Shown here: positions 22,832 through 34,831 of the stretch, one piece after another
Layout of the letters: every line of letters begins with the position of its first letter
Position numbering within the stretch: position 1 is the stretch's first letter
NCBI GenBank assembly: GCA_015501585.1
Contig: JADNRY010000047.1
Span: 62,001-126,000 of the forward strand
Source of the DNA: Rhodocollybia butyracea
Taxonomy: Eukaryota; Basidiomycota; Agaricomycetes; Agaricales; Omphalotaceae
DNA: 64,000 bases
Reading direction: 5' to 3'
The notes under the pieces: model-generated
What the model saw: the letters and a program-made list of their open reading frames with translations, nothing else
What the model was told of the DNA's origin: nothing
Databases searched by the model: none
Translations under genes and position numbers: made by a program

Positions 22832-23348
22832 CCTGAAGCCCCCTCGCTAGGGCGGGCCAGGACACAGGAAGGGGTTCTGTCTATCAATTCTAACAATCCC
22901 TCGGAGGATATATAGAAGTTGATGACAGGGCCAGGACCGCTGGCAGGTGGACCCCGAGCTCAAAAGCCCCCACCACTGCGGCATGCCATTCAAGGGAATA
23001 GCACGCTTATCTCTCCCCGTTTCATGTCCCGCGTACGGTCATGTATACTTGGCGGGTCGAGTTTGCGCAGCTGTTGCTGCGGCTTCTTCCAAGTCCGAGC
23101 TTGGGATTCTACTGGATCGCGGGAGTCGTTGTTCACAGTAGCGAGTATGGTACTCTCTCACAAGATTTTATGACAAGAATATGTATTCATACATGTACAG
23201 GATACAGCGGAATAGATATAGTTTGTCAATGGGTAGAGGGTAGGCGGTAAGTAGGATCAGGTGAATATCGGTGAGTATGGATGAGTAGCGCGGTACCGAG
23301 GACAGAAAACCAATAGACGAGTGAAAAAACCGAAATGGGGGGGCTTCA
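22832..23348 (-). other. Spacer between LINE ORF1 and ORF2
   Basis: About 517 bp without a convincing minus-strand ORF, longer than the usual short ORF1-ORF2 gap. The minus-strand phrase AGGGGGCTTCAGGATGCC precedes the ORF2 start. Its role is unknown. Confidence 0.45.
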
Positions 23349-25113
23349 TTACGCCGATGACCTCCCCTGGCTCGAGGAACCCCGTACTTCCCTTGTGTAT
23401 TCTCCAGTGGAGGCAAAGACCTGTGAGCGGGGACCGTTCCATGTGTGGACAACGTCCGGGTCCGTGTAGGGGCAGCGAAAGGTGTGATGACCGTCATTCT
23501 TGCACAGCGTGCACTCCATGGGTTCAGGGAAGATCGTAAGATAGTTCCACCGGATCTCCTTGACCGAGCTGATAAAACTGCAGATTTCATTGTCACCCAC
23601 ATCCTTCAAGTACTGGTTCTCCGCGCGCGCGATGGGGGAGAAAAGGAGTGCCATGGCAGGCCAGTCAGTCTGATTCCTTCGCAACGTGTAAGGGAGGGCA
23701 CGAAGTTCAAAGCCTGCGAACAACATGTTCATCTTTACTGGCGTTGGCTCGTCACCAACTACTACACGGCTGACGATGGATCGAAACTTATTCATATACC
23801 AGAGACCATACTTGAGAGTGAACATGGTGTCGTCGATGATTTTGGGTGAGAGGCGGAGCTGGTCGACGCGAATGCAACAGACAAAATGGGAGCGCTGCAT
23901 TAGAGAAGCCCTGACAAAGTGTACCGCAATGCCGGGATTGATATCTACCGTCTGGAGGGCTTCAAGGCGAAGGACGTCCTGGATGTCATGGAGCTTGTAG
24001 GCAGAAGTACGAGGCGGGGCATACTTATTGACCGCCCCTTTGGCTGGGGGGTTCGATTTTTTGCCTTTACCTTTGCTTCTAGTAGTGTCTGCTGGCCTGC
24101 GGGTCGCGGCATCTGCAAGGTAGGGGGTGATCGTATGTTCCACTGTAATTCCCAGGTCTTCAAGTAGCTTCATCGTCTGATGGCCATGTTCGGGCACCTT
24201 TTCATTGAGGGTGCTGCCTCCATTGAATGGAATTACCAATATCCATCTCGTCGTGTTCTCTGCAATGAGGCGACGCTGTTCCTCCGGGAACCCCTCATAG
24301 AGCCAGGGGGTGTTTCTGAGGAAGCGTTCCCAGGTACCATTGTTCATGGATATGTTCAACGCAGAGAGCTTCTCTACGAAGCTCTCTGCTAGGACCGCGG
24401 CTTCTTTAGGTCCATTCGGGCGGGTAGAGGCAATGTACGGGTCTACCTTGATGGCCAGATCATATGGCGGGAGCGTCATACCATCGAATTGATCAGGTCC
24501 TGTAGGGGAGGGGATGCTCATGGGAGTTTGCGTGTCTCCAGCGTCAAGGGGGTTCTTGAGACTGGCGGGTTGGGTTTGGATCGCGGCAAGAATCTGAGCT
24601 ACGTTGCCTACATTGTGGTTTCCGAGCAGAGTGGTCAGGCGGTCGAGTTGTTCCTGGGTGAAGCTGTTGGGGTTGTACCATTTTCCCCATCCACCGGCGG
24701 TCCAGGGCGGGCAGCCTGGGAGGGAGCAAAGCCGCCGCCGCTAGAGGTCCGGGGGACATGTCTACGTCAGAGTTGGAGCCTGCGGTAGGTCGTCCGTGGA
24801 TTCCGGGGCTGAATTCGTCATCCGAGGGGGCGAGCTGAGTGCCGACACCCGAGCCACGTCTCGTGGGGGATCCTGGCGGTTGATTACGGTTCGGAATCCG
24901 ACGTTTTTCGGGGGAAGCTTCAACTGTTTTTTCCCTTTCGGTTTGGACAAGCATTTTTTGTTGTTTCCTGGAGACGGCAGGCGTGGCAGCAGTGGGGCCT
25001 CCAGTGGTAGAAGGGACGGGAGTGTCCGGAGCGTTAGCTGGGTTGGTTGTAGGCAGGAAGGGGGCCGACATCTGTGTCCGGGTTAGGTCTTTAGAACCCA
25101 TGCATGGCTGCAT
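23349..25113 (-). pseudogene. LINE ORF1, zinc-knuckle nucleic-acid-binding protein (frameshifted)
   Basis: The C-terminal 390 residues (24521 to 23349) are open and end with CTLCKNDGHHTFRC, a CX2CX4HX4C knuckle, consistent with an RNA-binding ORF1. This frame extends upstream through QLDRLTTLLGNHNVGNVAQILAAI to GKWYNPNSFTQEQ near 24680. The N-terminal part (from 25113, MQPCMGSKDL..., Pro/Ser/Arg-rich) lies in another frame, so at least one frameshift falls between about 24650 and 24730. Such ORF1s are common in fungal Tad-clade elements. Confidence 0.78.
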
Positions 25114-27100
25114 AGCTTACTTTGGTTGTTAACTTCTGTTAGGTTTGCAGTCTTAGTGGCTCGGAGGCTTTTGGGAGAGATGCGGCAAGTTCTCGGAAGT
25201 TTTCTGGGTATTTGTACAAGCGGATAAGAGTAGGCGGCCGTGTGGCTCAGCAGCGGAAGCATTTTCTGTAACGGTTTCGCGCGTTTTAGGAACGGGTATA
25301 GGTTTAGCCAGCGATTTGCGCTCAATGGTGGCGCGCGGTCTTCCTACAGAGGGGTGGAGCCAAGTTCGACGGTAGTTCAGGAAAAACAAGTTGTATTCTG
25401 GAGATTAGTTAGTTAGTTGTTATAAGGTAGGTTGTGAAGGCGAGAAGTGAGCTTAAGTGTGGCGTCATTTCTGTCAGAAAGGTTCCAATAGCAACGCCAT
25501 CATTTTATTTCAGATTTCGGAAGGGAACGGGTTCTGCTGCATAGCCTCAGGAATGCAGTGTGGTTGAAGTTTTCACCAGTGTGCGACTGGTGCGGCTGGT
25601 AGGAGATAGTGAGCTTCGTTGTCGTCTGCAGCGATTACAGGCTTGTAGTTAGCCTTATATCGATCACGTTTGTTATGTTGAAGCCAAGTTGAAAGTCCCG
25701 TTAGGGTGTTAAATTTTCTTTGAATTTCGGCCAGTGGTTCGGGCTCGTAGTCGTTCTCATGCTCGGTTCTGGTAGCTAGTCTCCGATAACTCAACTTTAA
25801 TTAGGTAGCCATTGGTGATACAAGAGCTCTTAGAAGGTTATTTTCCTTTCTACATCGCCCGCAGGACGACGAGGGGGATCGCTGCGTTAAGCGCCGACTT
25901 GATGGTGGTGGTACCGGATCAAGAAGCCCCCCTCTAGTATGTTTCTTTTACTTTTTTGAATTGCTTGAATAGCCTGTGGCACCGCAAGTTAAGTCAGCCA
26001 TCGTACACTCCATTTCTTCTCATTCCATAGTCCAGTGACAAATTTTCGCTGTCAATGAAGAGACAATTCGGTCGGCAGGATGGCCTCTAAGTTCCAACGG
26101 AATCCTCACTCAATACGGAGCGGGAAAATCTTCTCCGATTGACGCAGCAGCCTTCGACGTCGGTACCTTCGGTACCGTGGTTGTGACATAGATGGTACGC
26201 CATGACAGACTTGTTCACAGTCAACCGTATTCGCCCCCTAATAAGTGTCATTTTGTCTGGCACTTAAGCTAGTAACTGTACATATGTGTATAGGCCTAAC
26301 AAACGAATATAGATATTGAATGTCTTGGATTGGGGATATTTTCCGATGGTTTGGCTGTCCTTCTCTGCGCTCTAGTAGTGGAGACCTACGCAAAGACACT
26401 GGATGTCCGTGTCCGTCCACCTTTGATCCCAAAGCGAAAATCGATGCAAGAGACGGGGAACTGAAGGGCCGATCGTAGTGGTAAAGTGCGGAACACGCGG
26501 CTGGGTGCCTCCCCGAGAAATCGGCGATAGGAGATCTTACTCACATCCTCACTCAGGCTTCCACTTTACTAGACTCAAGAATCTTACTGGTGGGATATCT
26601 AACATTGAAAATCTTTGACAAGCACTATGATCCCGACATCTCTCGCAGAGTTTTGTGTATACCTCATTTCGTTGGTCGACCCTCGAACGCTCGTAGCGCC
26701 TCTATTACCTCGTATACTAATCATTGTCGCCTCACTGGTCCCTTGGGATAATCAACTATTCCAAAATTCGAAAATTTAGTGAGAAGTACGTCTTGATATA
26801 ATTTGCTTTTCAGCGATTAATGAATTTCAATAATACCACCTTTCTGTCAGTAGGCGGTTTACCAAGAGTATTTGCGAATTATGCACATTCTAAAGCCTCG
26901 TGTCTCCCTCGTGGACACCTGTTCGTTTTCTTATAGGTTTTTGTGTGTGATGATATAAACCCGAGGAACAAAATCGGTCTGTGGAGCTCAGCGGAGTGTA
27001 CTTCCTAAGGATCCAGGAACTTCTGCTGATAGGACGGTCGTGTGCTGTATTCGATTTACCGCTTAGATTTATGTGACTTTTTGAAAGTGGGGTAATTTTA
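25114..27100. other. LINE 5' region and intergenic DNA
   Basis: 25114 to about 25938 probably belongs to the LINE 5' leader. Two short minus-strand ORFs there (25153-25389 and 25573-25794) lack motifs. From about 25940 to 27100 no gene or repeat is recognised. Confidence 0.4.
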
Positions 27101-27139
27101 TGTAAAAAAAAACAGCCTGTTTTTTTCTATACCCAAAGT

Positions 27140-28860
27140 TGTTTCGTTGAAGAAAAGAAACTGCCTCGTAAGGCCGGACAAAACCATTCTGATCTCACCG
27201 ACGTTTGATGTTCTTCCAGTTGTTTCCAAATTCTCTTCCTTTCCCGACGGCCCATGCAGGCATATTTCCGGTTATCATACCAGTATGATGATCTACAGAG
27301 CTGTGACCGTTCTACGTGTTACCAGGTATGGAATACGCGATGATTCTCGACCCGATTTTATCAACTATCGACCATGCGCATTAACAGCCAAGTGAATTTG
27401 CAAGCTGTATCCCACTTAAAATAACATATCATCAGTGCTCAGGTTCGTCTGCCCATTCCGCCCCGTCGAAATTGGTCGAAAGTTCATGCGTCGTCCAACT
27501 GAACTTTTTGAAACCAACTTCATCATGATTCATGAGCATGGAATAACCCGTATTCTGTCGCACCGCTAGATCCAGCCCCCGTTATCTGCGGTTCGTTTGC
27601 GTTGATCCGCAGCTCTATATATTTTTCCAGGTTTGTCCTACAAGCACAACGAGTATGATGAGGTATGATGCCGCATCCCCACATACGCTTTCCATGGACC
27701 GTGGTATTGTAATGCAATTTTCGCATCATGCTCCTCAATGCCTTCAGATATATTGCAATTATCGGTGTCCACTTAATGGACAAACCATTCAGGAAAGTTC
27801 ATTTAGCTTAGGCACAGGGCCTTGGGATCCCAGATACAATTCTCGCGTGGTAACAGCGCATCCCCGATCAAATTCTAATCTTCTTCAAATTGCTCGCCGC
27901 AGCGTTTCGCAGGCCGCCTTGAGAGAAACTAGACAGTATCAAGCCCTCATTCTCTTTCCACTGGTCTGATTTTATAGATAAAGTGATGGTCGGGGGTCAC
28001 ATATATGACTACGATCGTGATGATCAACATTACTCTGCTACTAGATGGTTCGCCACGTACCCTACGGGGCATATAGGAATTGGGATATGAGCCAATAAGC
28101 TGGCGCAATAATGCTTGCAATGCTTAATGTGACCATACATTGAGGTAACCCAATTCAGGTGACCCGGAGCCGCCCTCGCAATCCAAACGTTCGTCACAGC
28201 TATTCTTTGTAGCGCAGCGCTGCTGTTGATACCACCCCAAGCGCACGGAGTCTTCATACACAGGGTCTTACCTGGTCCTACATTTTCAACACTTCTTGCA
28301 TCTATTCACTAAACACGCGATCTTTTTATCTCCAGAGCACATGGTAAATGTTTTTCATTAAGGGCCTCGGATGCTATAGTAAGATATACGCCCTGGTAAC
28401 GATGATGGCCATCATACGGAGGATTCATTGAGCGACGAACTTGTAATACCCTAGCCATCTGACCATACATACAAAACGGCTTGATTTCCTCTTACTTTAT
28501 CTCTCCTATTCTAGTCCCCCACCAGAGATATAAGCACTAGTATATCTATCTTGCATTATTGCATTTCTAAACGATACAGTTAAAAATCAACAAAGTGAGA
28601 ATTTGGCACCCAGGCATTGGCAGATTGTGCTGTTCTGCAGAGTAAATCTTCGATAATTCAATTCAAGTCCCATGCCCTCGTATTGTTTGACAAGTTTTTA
28701 CTATTTTTTAATCAATTCTATGGCTGATTTATAGGTCGGAAATATTTCTGAATTTTGCTAAAAGAGACGCCTTTGATCCCCAGTACAGCTCGTGCTATAT
28801 TCAGCATATGGACTCTTCATATCCCGTAAAAAACGGGGTCGAGTCTGTGAAGTTCAACTG
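27140..28860. repeat. Segment X, diverged duplicate of about 61.4-63.2 kb
   Basis: Collinear short matches to the right end of the window: GCGCATTAAC (27377 / 61572), AGGTTCGTCT...CATTCCG (27441 / 61635), CCAGGTTTGTC.TACA.ACACAACGA.TATG (27627 / 61770), and GATGGCCATCAT.CGGAGGATT (28404 / 62515). No ORF survives in either copy. It may be a decayed gene or conserved non-coding DNA lying upstream of the zinc-finger unit. Confidence 0.55.
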
Positions 28861-29648
28861 CATATATTTCACAACGGGCTGGATTGGTTAACATTCATCT
28901 CAACATTTGACTCAGAATAATGCCCACCCGGCACCGTCCTCTATACTTGGGGAGTCTCATGCTTGTTTCTTATATTGTCAAAATTCAAATGTCCCTTTGT
29001 TACCAGTAGTTCATACTCAATTGGAATGGTTGAACCCCGAATTTCAGATGCGCATCGAACCTCATATCGCTTTCGTGTTAAATTTAAATGTTTAAAACCC
29101 GAGTCCGATGTGAGGCCTCGATTTATGGAAGGGTTTGAAACGTACTTGCAGTTTACAATGTTCAACAGCCTCATCCAACAGCTTTGTATACCTTGGGAAA
29201 AGATCTTTTATTTAGTCTCTCGATCCAGATTCAAGAGGAACCTGGCCAAACATGGTAAAAATATTGATTAGAATTCAAAGCTTACAAAACTAGCGGCCAA
29301 CGGGTTTGCGTTGGATCTATTCATTCCAACACGTTAGTAATATAGTATGTACTTAGAGCCTTAGGCTCTCTCTCTCGATCAAGTATTTTCAGTTTTTCGG
29401 GTTCTGATCCGGATTTATACCCATATCTGGCAACTGCTCTTTGTTGTTTCCAAGTTGTTTCCGATCCTCTCACTTGAACACGTTTTTGATCTTGTATCGC
29501 GCCATCATATCCTAACCCCCCATCAAGTGAAAAACACGAATCTTTTACCGATAGGTGTTCGCTATATAAGATCTTTTGCCAAAGGCCAGAGAATGCATCT
29601 CCGGCCTCCCCTCCTCCAAAGACACTGACTCTTCTATCTACCATCAAT
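28861..29648. repeat. Upstream segment of zinc-finger unit A
   Basis: Related to the regions before the other zinc-finger genes (39040-39420, 54250-54690, 63700-64000): shared phrases include GAGTCCGAT, CAATGTTCAACAGCC and TTCAAGAGGAA in the same order. It probably contains the promoter of the following gene. Confidence 0.6.
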
Positions 29649-30853
29649 ATGACCGCTTCTCTCTTCTCGATGAATGACTTTCGAAATAGATACCCACAGC
29701 TATGGGAGGCAATGAATGAAGAGCCAACTGGACACATTCATGATGAAGCATATTCCTGAGGTACAACGAGCCACCCTGAGTCAGAGGCTGCATATGGCAC
29801 GATTGACAAAGACTGGCCAGGATCCGGCGACAGCATGAAACCTAGGTAAAAGCCTCTATTACTATCAGATTTTCATTGGTATTCTAACCACTTGAAGGCA
29901 TCTTGACTTTAAAGAGTTCGATCCCAATATTTGTGCGATTCAAGTTGGCTACATAGAGAACACGGGTGACTCCCCTACCTCACCCCAAAACGTCGACAAA
30001 ACAATCACGGACCAGAGATACCCTGCGACACCTGACTCTATGTCGAGTATGTCTTCAACGGACAGCAATGCGAGCCCGCCAGTGTTTAGATTCGGTTACC
30101 CCAACGATTATAATTTGTCGTCGCGTCTCACATTCGGGCAAAATACGGAGTTTCCACCTCTCGTCTTGGGAGAATCATTGCTGTCGAGGGGTTCAAGCGA
30201 ATCACCGGTGTTGCCACATTACAATTTGAGTTCGCAGAGTCCATATCTGACATCTGAGGCGCGCACGCGGGGTCGAGGTGCTGTGGAATCACCTGGAATA
30301 CCAAGCAATGCATTTATAATTTTCCCAGTTGATAGCTCCGACTCACATTTCTCCAGAAACTCCTGCGAGAATTTGGAGGACTTTATGCTGCCTCAACCAT
30401 TTCTGAGTGCCGACGAAGGTGATGAAAAGGCTATAGTCGAGGTGTGTCTATTCTTTTCTTTAAATGTGAAGATTACTTACGACGGTGAGCATAGCATGTG
30501 GTGTGTCCCACTCAAGAATACACGCTAGGATTGCGGCGCAATGCAAAAGGAAGGTTTGAATGTCCCAGGCTGCATTGCGGAAAGTCATACACCGCCAAAC
30601 ATAACCTACAGAGTATGTCAGTAAAATCACTCTTGTACGTATGCTTACTGCCCTCTGTGCACTGTTCCTCCAAATAGGTCACATCAACGTTAAACATCTT
30701 GGAAAGATGGCCCTGTATATCTGCGAATATTGTGGGAGATATTTCACAGGTTCTCGTGCTCAAAAGCGACACATGAATAACAGAAATGTGTGCCCTACTT
30801 CTCATTTCGCCAGGGATGTAGTGAACAAGGTTAAGAATTTTCCTGGGGCGTAG
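29649..30853 (+). pseudogene. Two-finger zinc-finger protein A, one in-frame stop
   Basis: Homologue of the genes at 39577 and 54881. The splice model 29649-29845, 29898-30441, 30495-30612, 30678-30853 keeps the family phases and the constant 118-bp exon 3, and totals 345 codons. Codon 37 is TGA (29757-29759), between DEAYS and GTTSHPE, in a region that is open in the other copies. Finger 1 (CPRLHC...HINVKH) is split by intron 3; finger 2 is CEYC...KRHMNNRNVC. All zinc ligands are kept. Use of a later start such as Met at 30040 would give a shorter protein with both fingers, so the gene may still be functional. Target DNA is unknown. Confidence 0.72.
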
Positions 30854-31663
30854 CATCGTAGTAAAAGAGAGGATTGATAGAGCGGTCTAGCTATATAATC
30901 ACTTTATCCAGGCGGCTCTTATGCTTGATCAATGTAACATAGACAAGGACATGATAAATGAAAGGCAATGATACCCAAATATGGCTTTTGGGCATGCTGA
31001 GCGTCCAAGCAGTCTGAGCTGGCATCCACTATCTGTCAAATAATGTCTACTTCCCGTCTCCAATGAACATCCATGTCCCATTGTACACTGTAGCGAGTGA
31101 GAGTGCATTCTATTGGATGATACAAACTTTGTGGACAGCGCGCTAATAGGCGAGGAATTGGATAAGGAATAGAAGTTTCCTCCCCAAAAGTGTGAAAAGA
31201 ACTACAATGAGAGAGAATACAACGAGAGATACACTCCGAAAGTGCAGTAAATGCCGCCGATAAACAATATACGGAATGATTCACACTGATGCCGAGCATG
31301 CCGGGCATAGCCAAAGCGAGCTGTACGAACCACGTGAGCACATCTGTCTGTACTAGCTAATAGTACAACAGTACGTGGAATGAGAGCGAGTAGACTATAT
31401 CAAAAAGCAAGTAATATTTCCACCTGTCTCATAGCTACTTATTGGGCCAAGCTTTTTTCCAGGAGGAATATAAACATTGAAACTTACGCTGTCAACGCTA
31501 GTAAAAGCACGTACAATCGTGATTATCTATGTAACATGAGTCACTTACTCCTGCATATCTATCCACCTCAGTGCATGTACCAGAGTCTTATCTGTCTAGA
31601 CTGCCTTACCACCCAAACTGATCGGTACTAACTCCACCGGAATGATATACGTTGTTCAGGTAA

Positions 31664-31729
31664 ATGTACTTGATCCGCTTTCTTCATACTATAGTGAAGC
31701 CTACTATGAAGAAAGCGGATCAAGTACAT
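31664..31729. repeat. Perfect 25-bp inverted repeat (hairpin)
   Basis: The arms ATGTACTTGATCCGCTTTCT... (31664-31688) and their exact inverse (31705-31729) enclose a 16-base loop. It could be a small-RNA precursor, a terminator-like structure or a transposon remnant; no neighbouring gene helps decide. Confidence 0.85.
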
Positions 31730-32988
31730 GACATCAACTCCTCTGCTCCGTGGCATCCAGACTTGGGACTACAGTAACATACTACGGTACAGACCAACGA
31801 GCTCAGAGTGCTCGCATCACACAAAACATTAATATATCTGTTCGTGCATAAAATTGCCTAGTATGCTATCTGCTAGGAGCTGGCTAGCAACAGGTGTGCT
31901 TGTTCCTAGAGAAGGACTATTGAGCCACTAGAGCTTATGCTCTCACCTGTAGGCTCTCTGAACACTATACACGTCTGCAACACCCGATGCGATAGTTTGA
32001 TAAACCTATATTGATCCTATCATTCAACTTAGCTCGTACTTGCCGGACGTCGGATCTGCCCCTCAAGATCTAGCACACAGTTGGGCCGTAAAGCATACTT
32101 AGTACATACACCCTGGTACTAGCAGAGTTAGCGCTAGTATATGTGATAGGTCGCTGTTACTTCCTGTTGGAGTGAATAGAGCAAGTCCGTCGAATAAGCT
32201 TTAGGTTCACTCCGATCTAATAGCAGTAAGCCCTAGCAAACGCGCAGGGGAAAATCGTATTGAAAGCTACTTTAAATAGGCTACCAGTAAGTTGAATTAC
32301 TAACCTAAACACGGAGAAATATACGGTAAAATAAAAGATAAAACGCAAAGTAAAACTAAGAAGCTCCGCACCGGCGTGCACTCCGGGGGAGAACTAACAT
32401 CCGCACCACTGGATAAACCATCGGCGAGCAATACCGATTGCTCAGCTGACATCCGTATCTCCAACACTTCCTCCTAATGATTGAAGGCTGTAACACCTAG
32501 TCATATGTAGCTCAGAGAAGGTATCCCATTTTTCCGAGAAAGCTGGACCTTTTGAAGTCATCACAGCTATTTTTGGTTCCAGCAAAAATCGCTAGCGTTC
32601 TCGGTTTGTAGGTCTTGGGATAGGCCAAGTAGGTATATTCCTGTTAATATCGAGGTCTTGTACTTCTTGATTACCACTGTTGTTGGCAAGGGCGTTGCCA
32701 AGGCACAAAACGCTTCAATAGGCTCTACCTGTGTGCAGTTAAAGGTTCTAGTAGGTCGTTGGGCATGTTCGGAGATTAGATCCAGGAAAAGATAAGAAGC
32801 AGCATATCTTTGCAGTCGATTCTTCTTGCAAAAATAGCTATTGCGGCTCGAATACTCTTCTCTGCATGTCTTGTCGTCCCTCGTTCACCAACGATGAGCC
32901 AAAGATGGCGACGGCAGACGCGTTGCGATGCGATGGGATAAAAAGTTGACAATTAAATTTGGACGGAAGTAGATTTTTCTAGGTAGGT

Positions 32989-33166
32989 AGCTGGTACTAG
33001 AGGAGCATGCAACTAGGAGATAAGAACGTGGAGGGAAGGGGTGGCAAGTTCGATCAAAATTCAGTACGTACACGAGCAGCTGGTACTAGAGGAGCATGCA
33101 ACAAGGAGATAAGAACGTGGAGGGAAGGGGTGGCAAGTTCGATCAAAATTCAGTACGTACACGAGC
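32989..33166 (+). repeat. Tandem duplication, two 89-bp units
   Basis: The unit AGCTGGTACTAGAGGAGCAT... is present twice head to tail with one base change (CTAGG versus CAAGG). It lies about 180 bp upstream of membrane protein A. Its end (GATCAAAATTCA.TACGTACACGA) is also found inverted at about 37165-37195 upstream of membrane protein B. Confidence 0.9.
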
Positions 33167-33349
33167 AGCTCAGAAATTTGAATACTTCAACTGGAAACTT
33201 CGCAAGGTTTTAGTTTGGTTTTGGGACACTGTAGACGCAGAAATCCGGACTTGAATTCATAAAATACTTATGGCTCATACATGGCGTGACGTGAACGTTT
33301 TTTGATGTGAACAATCTCCTCTACACCTCCAGCTCTACACCTTCAAGAT

Positions 33350-34622
33350 ATGCCTACTCATCCATCCGTTTTTTCACTCAAAGAATTGATTCTAGTTGGG
33401 GCATTCGTTAAGTTTGTACTCAGCATGGTAACGGCAGTCCTTATGCGCCATTACAATGGCCCAGTGAACGATAGGTTGTGGACAATTGGGGTAGTCATGA
33501 TGGTGCAACAGTTTTTGTGAGCGGCGAACTTGCAGTCGTCTTCTAGACACTTATCTTTAGGCGTTAGGAATTCCATAGTGGAGTGGATCGACAATAGAAA
33601 TCGAGAAAACCGGCTGCACGACGTGATGAAGAAACGGAGTGCTCTATTAGGGACAAACAGCGGTGGAAGCATGAGTTCAGCGCAGGTGTCCAGTACTGGG
33701 CTCATTAATTTTGCGGTTGCAAAACATGGCCAAATTGGCCAGGATGGAGAAGCAGACATAGTTGTAACCGATCCATCGGCGACGACGAGTACGAATACCC
33801 CCTCTCCTACTCTTATTCCTTCAATTCCCTCAACCTGTAGCTCAGCATCTCTTCCGTCACCAGACAAGTCGTGGCTGTTTTCCCAGACGGAGAAATTCAC
33901 GGCAAGGAGCCGAAACCAGGAATCGGTTGAGACTACCGAAACAAATAGCGCGTTGGAAATACAACAGCAAGGCCCAGTGTTAACTGAAAGGAATATGAAT
34001 GTTGCTCCATGGACCACAGGTGCTTCGTTGCTTGTCGAAGCAAAAGGCACAAACACAACACCAGTCGCGATCAAGCCTAGTACCAGTGTCGAGAAGGACA
34101 CGGAGACTTGCACAAAAGGGACAGTGCCAGTGTCTGCGTCCATTGGGCCCAGTATCACCGCAATCAGCGATGATAGCCTGTATAACAACCAGATAGACTT
34201 GGGCCAAAGTGGAATGACGATCCATGATAATTCATGGAAGACGAGTGCTATCTCTCCCATTCTTGTCGCAAGCTTGACGTTGCTTGGCCCACCTGATTCC
34301 GTATCGGCTGTCTTCTCAAGCTTGGGAGGAGAAACAGCGATTGCACCCTATCACTGAAGACCAGGGAGCAGGAATGCGGGAGTACATGGAAGTGACCTCG
34401 GACGGTGAGCTCAATAGTGTTGCGGTTGGCCAGTACGGAGATCAGATAGTGGTGATCCATGATGGCCTGTGGACGACGAGAAATACTAATGTTACTTCTC
34501 CGTCGACTTTGCCATCAGTAATATCCGGCCCGAAGAACTCCGCCAAGATCAAAGAAAACTCCTACAGTCCGAATCAGGGACCAGAACGAATTGGTGTTTC
34601 TAGTACTTACCTCGCTTCGTAA
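33350..34622 (+). pseudogene. Ser/Thr-rich membrane-anchored protein A (frameshift near the 3' end)
   Basis: Unrecognised family with six copies in this window. Exon 1 (33350-33516) encodes a roughly 55-residue N-terminus with two hydrophobic stretches (LILVGAFVKFVLSMVTAVLM and LWTIGVVMMVQQFL). Exon 2 from 33568 gives EWIDNRNRENRLHDVMKK and then a long Ser/Thr/Pro-rich tail. Donor GTGAGC and phase 2 are shared by all copies. The frame stops at 34357 (318 aa), but the conserved C-terminal block (LSSQAWEEKQRLH...VGQYGDQIVVIHD) continues in another frame to 34622. Compared with copy B, one base is missing at about 34300. It is convergent with copy B. Confidence 0.68.
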
Positions 34623-34831
34623 AGATCAGTAATATATCGGGTCTCAGTTTGACCTCCCCTTTTTCACTGAATATATATTTTAGCCAGCATCGGGAACACT
34701 ATACTTGAAATTCATGTTCAGGCTATGAAAAAAAAAGAGGGCAAGGAACGCACCGCGGGCACGTACTGCCAATAATGTTCTTCATCCTCAGCCCAAGAAT
34801 TCCTTAGGAAGATGCCAAAAGCAGCACATAT

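Larger units (their letters stand above)
20763..25938 (-). mobile_element. Tad-like (APE-type) LINE retrotransposon, 3' part missing
   Basis: Transcribed on the minus strand. From right to left it shows a possible 5' end near 25938 (purine-rich GAGGGGGGC on the minus strand), an ORF1 with a CCHC zinc knuckle, a 517-bp spacer, and an ORF2 with an APE endonuclease. ORF2 ends at the LTR boundary before any reverse transcriptase motif appears. Loss of the 3' half is unusual for LINEs, which normally lose 5' sequence, and is best explained by insertion or rearrangement involving the adjacent LTR. The 5' boundary is a guess. Confidence 0.8.
30854..33349. other. Intergenic region between zinc finger A and membrane protein A
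   Basis: About 2.5 kb without a supported gene. Phrases around 31450-31510 (AGGAGGAATAT, ACATTGAAA) recur at about 56510-56545, supporting unit duplication. It holds a perfect hairpin (31664-31729) and an 89-bp tandem duplication (32989-33166), listed separately. Confidence 0.5.

Noticed and set aside
29321..29737. 138-aa minus-strand ORF as a gene
   Set aside because: It overlaps exon 1 of zinc finger A on the opposite strand and is not conserved at the other copies.
33451..34260. 269-aa minus-strand ORF opposite membrane protein A
   Set aside because: Shadow of the Ser/Thr-rich plus-strand frame, which has conserved exon structure in six copies.
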